DNA of 38,464 nucleotides, taken from the NCBI GenBank assembly GCA_964454675.1, contig CAYVUB010000025.1, positions 1 through 38,464 of the forward strand. Reading direction: 5' to 3'. This document shows, in pieces, positions 34,710-38,464 of the stretch. The stretch comes from CAYVUB01 sp964454675 (GTDB taxonomy: Bacteria; Bacteroidota; Bacteroidia; Flavobacteriales; Flavobacteriaceae). The notes beneath the pieces are model-generated. The model had not been told where the DNA came from, ran no database searches, and was given only the letters and a program-made list of their open reading frames with translations. Both the position numbers and the translations under genes were made by a program. Position 1 is the stretch's first letter. The number at the start of each line of letters is the position of its first letter.

Positions 34710-34717
34710 CAAATGTA
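34710..34717 (-). promoter_or_regulatory. -7 promoter element of the thr operon
   Basis: On the minus strand TACATTTG, a full TAnnTTTG match, predicting a transcript start around 34704, about 13 nt before the leader peptide ATG. No good -33 TTG is seen. Confidence 0.6.
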
Positions 34718-34809
34718 TTATTTTTACGGGAATTAAAAAATAAAATGCTCATTTTTAGAACCAAAAGTGCATTTACCTTTATAATGGCTGTAAAAATACC
34801 GAACATTCT

Positions 34810-36360
34810 ATGAAAATATTTTCAAAAGAACAAATATATGAAGGCGATAAACTAACGGCCGAACGGCAAAATATCACATCTGAAGAATTGATGGAACGTG
34901 CCGGTATTCAGATTTTTAACTGGCTGCACGTCAGGATGCAGGGCGCACAAGCACCCATTCATGTGTTTTGTGGTATAGGAAATAATGGTGGCGACGGACT
35001 CGTTGTTGCCCGGCATTTACTGGAACACGGCTATAACATAACTACTTACATCGTAAATTACAGCACAACGCGCAGTAAAGATTTTTTAATCAATTATGAC
35101 CGCATCAAGCAAACGTCAAAAGTGTGGCCAACGCTGCTGGATTCTAAATCTGAATTACCTGCAATCGGGCAGCAGGATATTATTATAGATGCCGTTTTCG
35201 GGATAGGGTTAAACAGACCTTGTAATGATTGGGTTAAAAATATCTTTCATCATTTTAAAAATTCAAGAGCTTTTACGCTCTCTATCGACATTCCGTCGGG
35301 ATTGCAAACAGATGCCATCCCAAAAGATGTGAACGATGTGGTATGGGCAAATTACACCTTGAGTTTTCAATCACCAAAACTCGTATTCTTTTTGCCAGAC
35401 ACGGCAAAATATACACTGCAATGGGAAGTTCTTGATATAGGCATTGATCCCGAATTTTTATACACTACAGATACCGAAATTGAACTTATAGGTAAATATG
35501 AAATGCTGCCGGTATATATAGGCAGAGAAAAATTTTCACACAAAGGCTCGTTTGGACATTGTTTGATTGTAGGCGGAAGTTACGGTAAAATAGGCGCGGC
35601 TATATTGGCGAGTAAGGCCGCATTAATTTCCGGTGCGGGATTGGTTTCTGCATTTGTACCTAAATGTGGTTATATACCTGTGCAAACGGCATTTCCGGAA
35701 GCGATGGTAATTACAGATACAGATGAGCATATCATAACAGGTATTAAAGTAGATTTTAAGCCATCATCTATAGGAATAGGCGTAGGTTTGGGGTGTGACG
35801 ACAAAACCATTACAGCATTTGAAACATTTTTAAAACATAATACATCGCCATTAGTCATAGATGCCGATGGCGTTAATATTCTTTCAAAAAAGAAAGCACT
35901 TTTGAAACTTTTACCAGAACAAACCATTATCACGCCACATCCCAAAGAACTTGAACGCTTAATAGGGAAGTGGGCAGACGATTTTGAAAAACTTGATAAG
36001 GTTAAAACCTTTGCCAAAATACATGATATGATTGTGGTTATAAAGGGAGCTAATACCATAACTGTTTATGATAATCATTTGTATGTAAATTCTACAGGAA
36101 ATCCGGGATTGGCAACAGCAGGAACAGGCGATGTTTTGACAGGTATCATTACCGGATTACTGTCACAAGGCTATGAACCGCTTTCGGCAACGCTTTTTGG
36201 CATTTATCTGCACGGAAAATCGGCAGATATAGCCGTTGAAGATTTTGGGTATCAAAGTTTGCTGGCAAGCCATGTAATTGAATATCTTGGGAAAGCTTAT
36301 ATAGATTTGTTTAAGCAAGCCGAAGAACCGCAATACGATGAGGATGCAGAAAATGAATAA
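34810..36360 (+). CDS. nnr: Bifunctional NAD(P)HX epimerase/dehydratase
   Basis: Repairs hydrated NAD(P)H: an N-terminal epimerase (YjeF_N) interconverts R and S forms and a C-terminal ATP/ADP-dependent dehydratase restores NAD(P)H. The 516-residue fusion has VFCGIGNNGGDGLVVARHL near residue 55 and IIDAVFGIGLNRP in the first domain, then KGSFGHCLIVGGSYGKIGAAILA near 250, IITPHPKELERL, and NPGLATAGTGDVLTGIITGLL near 430 in the second. It is divergent from the thr operon and followed closely by the TPR gene. Confidence 0.96.
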   Translation: MKIFSKEQIYEGDKLTAERQNITSEELMERAGIQIFNWLHVRMQGAQAPIHVFCGIGNNGGDGLVVARHLLEHGYNITTYIVNYSTTRSKDFLINYDRIKQTSKVWPTLLDSKSELPAIGQQDIIIDAVFGIGLNRPCNDWVKNIFHHFKNSRAFTLSIDIPSGLQTDAIPKDVNDVVWANYTLSFQSPKLVFFLPDTAKYTLQWEVLDIGIDPEFLYTTDTEIELIGKYEMLPVYIGREKFSHKGSFGHCLIVGGSYGKIGAAILASKAALISGAGLVSAFVPKCGYIPVQTAFPEAMVITDTDEHIITGIKVDFKPSSIGIGVGLGCDDKTITAFETFLKHNTSPLVIDADGVNILSKKKALLKLLPEQTIITPHPKELERLIGKWADDFEKLDKVKTFAKIHDMIVVIKGANTITVYDNHLYVNSTGNPGLATAGTGDVLTGIITGLLSQGYEPLSATLFGIYLHGKSADIAVEDFGYQSLLASHVIEYLGKAYIDLFKQAEEPQYDEDAENE

Positions 36361-36373
36361 AAAACACCTAATT

Positions 36374-37792
36374 ATGACAAAACATCTATTAATAGCTGTT
36401 TTTTTCTTTTTAGGAACAGCTTTACTGTTCTCACAGCAAACCGATGCCGAAAAAGACCTGCTTAAAAGAGTTAATGAAAACTATAGTACCTTTTTTACAG
36501 ACCTTGAAAAATCTTTTTTGGAAGCCCAAAGCATTGAAAAAGAAGCCCTAAAGATAAACGCGAAAGCACAGGAATTAGATGCAATAAATATGCAATGTTA
36601 CTACTACGGAGCCATCAAAGATTTTGAGAAAATGCTAACAACCGGACAGGCATTATACCAAAAAGCAGGAAGATACAAAATGCCTCTTTTTCAGGTTAGA
36701 GCAAAAAAACACACTTTTGAAGCCTATATTTTTACGGGATTGCCCGATAAAGCATTTCAGGAACTGGAACAGGGAAGCAAAATCATCAGCACATTGGACG
36801 AAAACGACCCTGTTGTTATCAATGAAAAAAAAGGACTGCTTAGTTATTATGCCAATTATTACTGGAGTCAGGGTGATATAGAAAATCAGCTTAAATATGC
36901 TCTTTTGGCAGGAGAGCAAAAAAAAAAGATACCCGACGAAAAACGAAGAGAACACAGATTGTCGTTTTATTACTCAAATATCGGGTCAATTTATGCTGAC
37001 TTAAATCAAATGGATTCGGCAAAGGTGTATGCCGAATTATCCAATGCAAAAGACAAAGGATATAACCGAAATGATGTCCATGCCCTAAACCTCTGGACTT
37101 TGGGCAAAGTGGCAGAACACGAAAAAGACTATCAAAAAGCACTTTCGTATTTTAAAAATGCAGAAAAAACAGAAGGCTATAAAAATCACGCAAATCGTGA
37201 GCTTATCTATAACGACATTATTAATTCGTACCAACAGTTGCAACAGGAAGATTCGGTAAAAATTTATCAGATAAAGAGAGATTCCTTAAAGCTGGCGGTT
37301 TCCGAAAATCAAAAAAAATCGCTGACCACCCTGTTAAACGAGAAAGAAGAAAACAACCCCGTTTATCTGTATGTGCTTGCAGGTTTTCTGGGCATAATGG
37401 CAGTTGTTACGTTTTTTGTTGTCCGAAAAAACAGGATGCTTTCCCTACAGGAAAAAGCAAGCAAGGAATATCTGAATAAAATATCCGAAAACCCGAACGG
37501 GGAAGATTATTCCCGATTGCTGAAAGCACTCAAAGAAAAAGACCCTGCTTTTATGTTCTATTTTGAGGAAACTTTTCCCGATTTTTCTTCAAAGCTTTTG
37601 CAAATCAACCCGAAAATGTCGGATTACGACATAGAATTTTGTGCCTTGCTAAAGATAAAAATTTCCACAAAAGACATTGCACGGTATAAATTTATCGAAC
37701 CTGCAACCGTACGGAATAAAAAATACCTTATCAAAAAAAAGCTCAATATCCCCAATGATGTTGATATTTACCAATGGCTTGACGGTTTTTGA
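36374..37792 (+). CDS. TPR-containing membrane protein with C-terminal LuxR-like HTH
   Basis: A 472-residue protein with an N-terminal signal sequence (MTKHLLIAVFFFLGTALLFS, then QQ), helical TPR-like repeats at about 40-310 (such as AGRYKMPLFQVRAKKHTFEAY and DYQKALSYFKNAE), one membrane helix (VYLYVLAGFLGIMAVVTFFVV, near residue 330), and a cytoplasmic C-terminal HTH with LLKIKISTKDIARYKFIEPATVRNKKYLIKKKLNI. The architecture suggests a one-component sensor that reads a periplasmic signal and binds DNA. In-frame ATGs at 36338, 36344 and 36353 overlap the nnr stop; I prefer 36374 for its signal peptide, but 36353 would allow coupling to nnr. Target unknown. Confidence 0.75.
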   Translation: MTKHLLIAVFFFLGTALLFSQQTDAEKDLLKRVNENYSTFFTDLEKSFLEAQSIEKEALKINAKAQELDAINMQCYYYGAIKDFEKMLTTGQALYQKAGRYKMPLFQVRAKKHTFEAYIFTGLPDKAFQELEQGSKIISTLDENDPVVINEKKGLLSYYANYYWSQGDIENQLKYALLAGEQKKKIPDEKRREHRLSFYYSNIGSIYADLNQMDSAKVYAELSNAKDKGYNRNDVHALNLWTLGKVAEHEKDYQKALSYFKNAEKTEGYKNHANRELIYNDIINSYQQLQQEDSVKIYQIKRDSLKLAVSENQKKSLTTLLNEKEENNPVYLYVLAGFLGIMAVVTFFVVRKNRMLSLQEKASKEYLNKISENPNGEDYSRLLKALKEKDPAFMFYFEETFPDFSSKLLQINPKMSDYDIEFCALLKIKISTKDIARYKFIEPATVRNKKYLIKKKLNIPNDVDIYQWLDGF

Positions 37793-37940
37793 GAGTTTAA
37801 ATGACTTCAATATACATTTTCACAGGCTCTTAGTTTATCGACTCATATTTCAGACAGAAAATGAGTAATTTTGCAACGTGTCAGAATCACAATCCTGTTG
37901 GATAATTGCCAACGCGTTTTGTATTCAGGAAAATAAAAAT

Positions 37941-38464
37941 ATGAGTAACGCAAAAATATCCATACGTTTTTTTAACGACCGCGAAGTGCGGGCCGTTTGG
38001 GACGAAGCAAACGCCAAATGGTGGTTTAATGTTATTGACGTAGTCTCTATTTTAAACGAACAGGACGACTATACAAAAGCAAATAATTATTGGCGTTGGC
38101 TAAAACGAAAACTAAAATCAGAAAACAATCAACTTGTGAGTGCTACTCACGGTTTCAAATTTGTTGCCTCAGACGGGAAAAAACGATTGTCAGACACGCT
38201 TGACAGTATGGGAGTTATCGAATTGGCGAAGAACTTTCCTAACACCAATGCAATGAAATTTTTGGATTGGTTTTTATACAGCGACACCAGCCTTGACGGA
38301 CAAAGCAAGAAAAAAGCATACACACTCTTTGAAAGCAATTTGATTAACGAATTTGAAGCAGGCACAGCCAAAGGTTTGCAACAAATTCACGCTTATTTGT
38401 TTGGCGGTTTGTATGATTTTGCGGGACAAATCAGACAAAAAAACATTTCAAAAGGCGGTTTTCA
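37941..38464 (+). CDS. Bro-N/Fic fusion protein, cut by right edge
   Basis: An open frame from the ATG at 37941 to the window end (174 codons) with no stop. The N-terminal 120 residues (FFNDREVRAVWDEANAKWWF, VIDVVSIL, YWRWLKRKLKSEN) match the Bro-N/DinD-like DNA-binding domain. A linker (SLDGQSKKKAYTLFESNLI) leads to the start of a Fic domain: GLQQIHAYLFGGLYDFAGQIR and KNISKGGF. The catalytic HPFxxGNGR motif should follow beyond the edge and is not seen. Such fusions occur in Bacteroidota and Firmicutes as probable accessory or toxin-like AMP-transferases. It looks GC-richer than its neighbours, hinting at transfer. Confidence 0.85.
   Translation, partial: MSNAKISIRFFNDREVRAVWDEANAKWWFNVIDVVSILNEQDDYTKANNYWRWLKRKLKSENNQLVSATHGFKFVASDGKKRLSDTLDSMGVIELAKNFPNTNAMKFLDWFLYSDTSLDGQSKKKAYTLFESNLINEFEAGTAKGLQQIHAYLFGGLYDFAGQIRQKNISKGGF

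Noticed and set aside
37793..37940. tRNA or small RNA gene between the TPR and Fic genes
   Set aside because: No cloverleaf, T-loop GTTCRA motif or stable hairpin seen in the 148 nt. No tRNA-like sequence was seen elsewhere in the window either.

Overview
The window is chromosomal DNA from a member of the Bacteroidota, most likely class Flavobacteriia. It is AT-rich, carries a type IX secretion (T9SS) sorting-type C-terminus, a DUF3822 gene next to rsmD, a DnaX without the zinc module, hyalin-repeat (HYR-like) surface protein modules, and several TAnnTTTG (-7 type) promoter elements. Most of it is ordinary housekeeping DNA. I see no insertion sequence, CRISPR array or tRNA. A run of exactly 100 N at 316-415 marks a draft assembly gap inside a repeat array.

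Layout. 1-3635 (minus): a small secreted protein followed by a large repeat-built surface protein that runs off the left edge. 3985-7437 (plus): polyphosphate operon of a SixA-like phosphatase, ppk1 and ppx, then an outer-membrane beta-barrel gene and a bidirectional terminator. 8123-11800 (minus): dnaX, a lipoprotein, miaE and a META-like T9SS cargo. 11899-12475 (plus): a structured repeat element, then the RNase P RNA gene rnpB with a -7 element and a terminator. 12532-14343 (minus): DUF3822 gene, rsmD and a small membrane protein. 14531-19200 (plus): RecD-like helicase, then kdsB, a HAD phosphatase, a kdnB-like dehydrogenase and an acyltransferase, which look like lipopolysaccharide inner-core/lipid genes. 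19405-25523 (minus): secreted zinc metalloprotease, yebC, phhB, an SDR protein, gcvT and a 50-residue membrane peptide. 25673-27157 (plus): a secreted aminopeptidase P. 27238-29656 (minus): YceI, porin and YceI cluster. 29857-34691 (minus): the thrA-thrB-thrC operon preceded by a newly read leader peptide. 34810-37792 (plus): nnr (NAD(P)HX repair) and a TPR/HTH membrane regulator. 37941 to the right edge (plus): an incomplete Bro-N/Fic fusion.

The most interesting item is the threonine operon leader. A 32-codon open frame at 34593-34691 on the minus strand, just downstream of a perfect TACATTTG element, carries seven Thr and four Ile codons and ends with four Thr codons in a row beside a GC hairpin. 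It is followed by two further perfect inverted repeats before the thrA start. This looks like a Bacteroidota counterpart of the enterobacterial thrL attenuator, but no U-tract follows the hairpins, so the mechanism is open. Second-tier items are the kdsB/kdnB pairing, which suggests 8-amino-Kdo in the lipopolysaccharide, the structured element upstream of rnpB, the YceI-porin-YceI cluster, and the repeat-collapsed gap in the adhesin.
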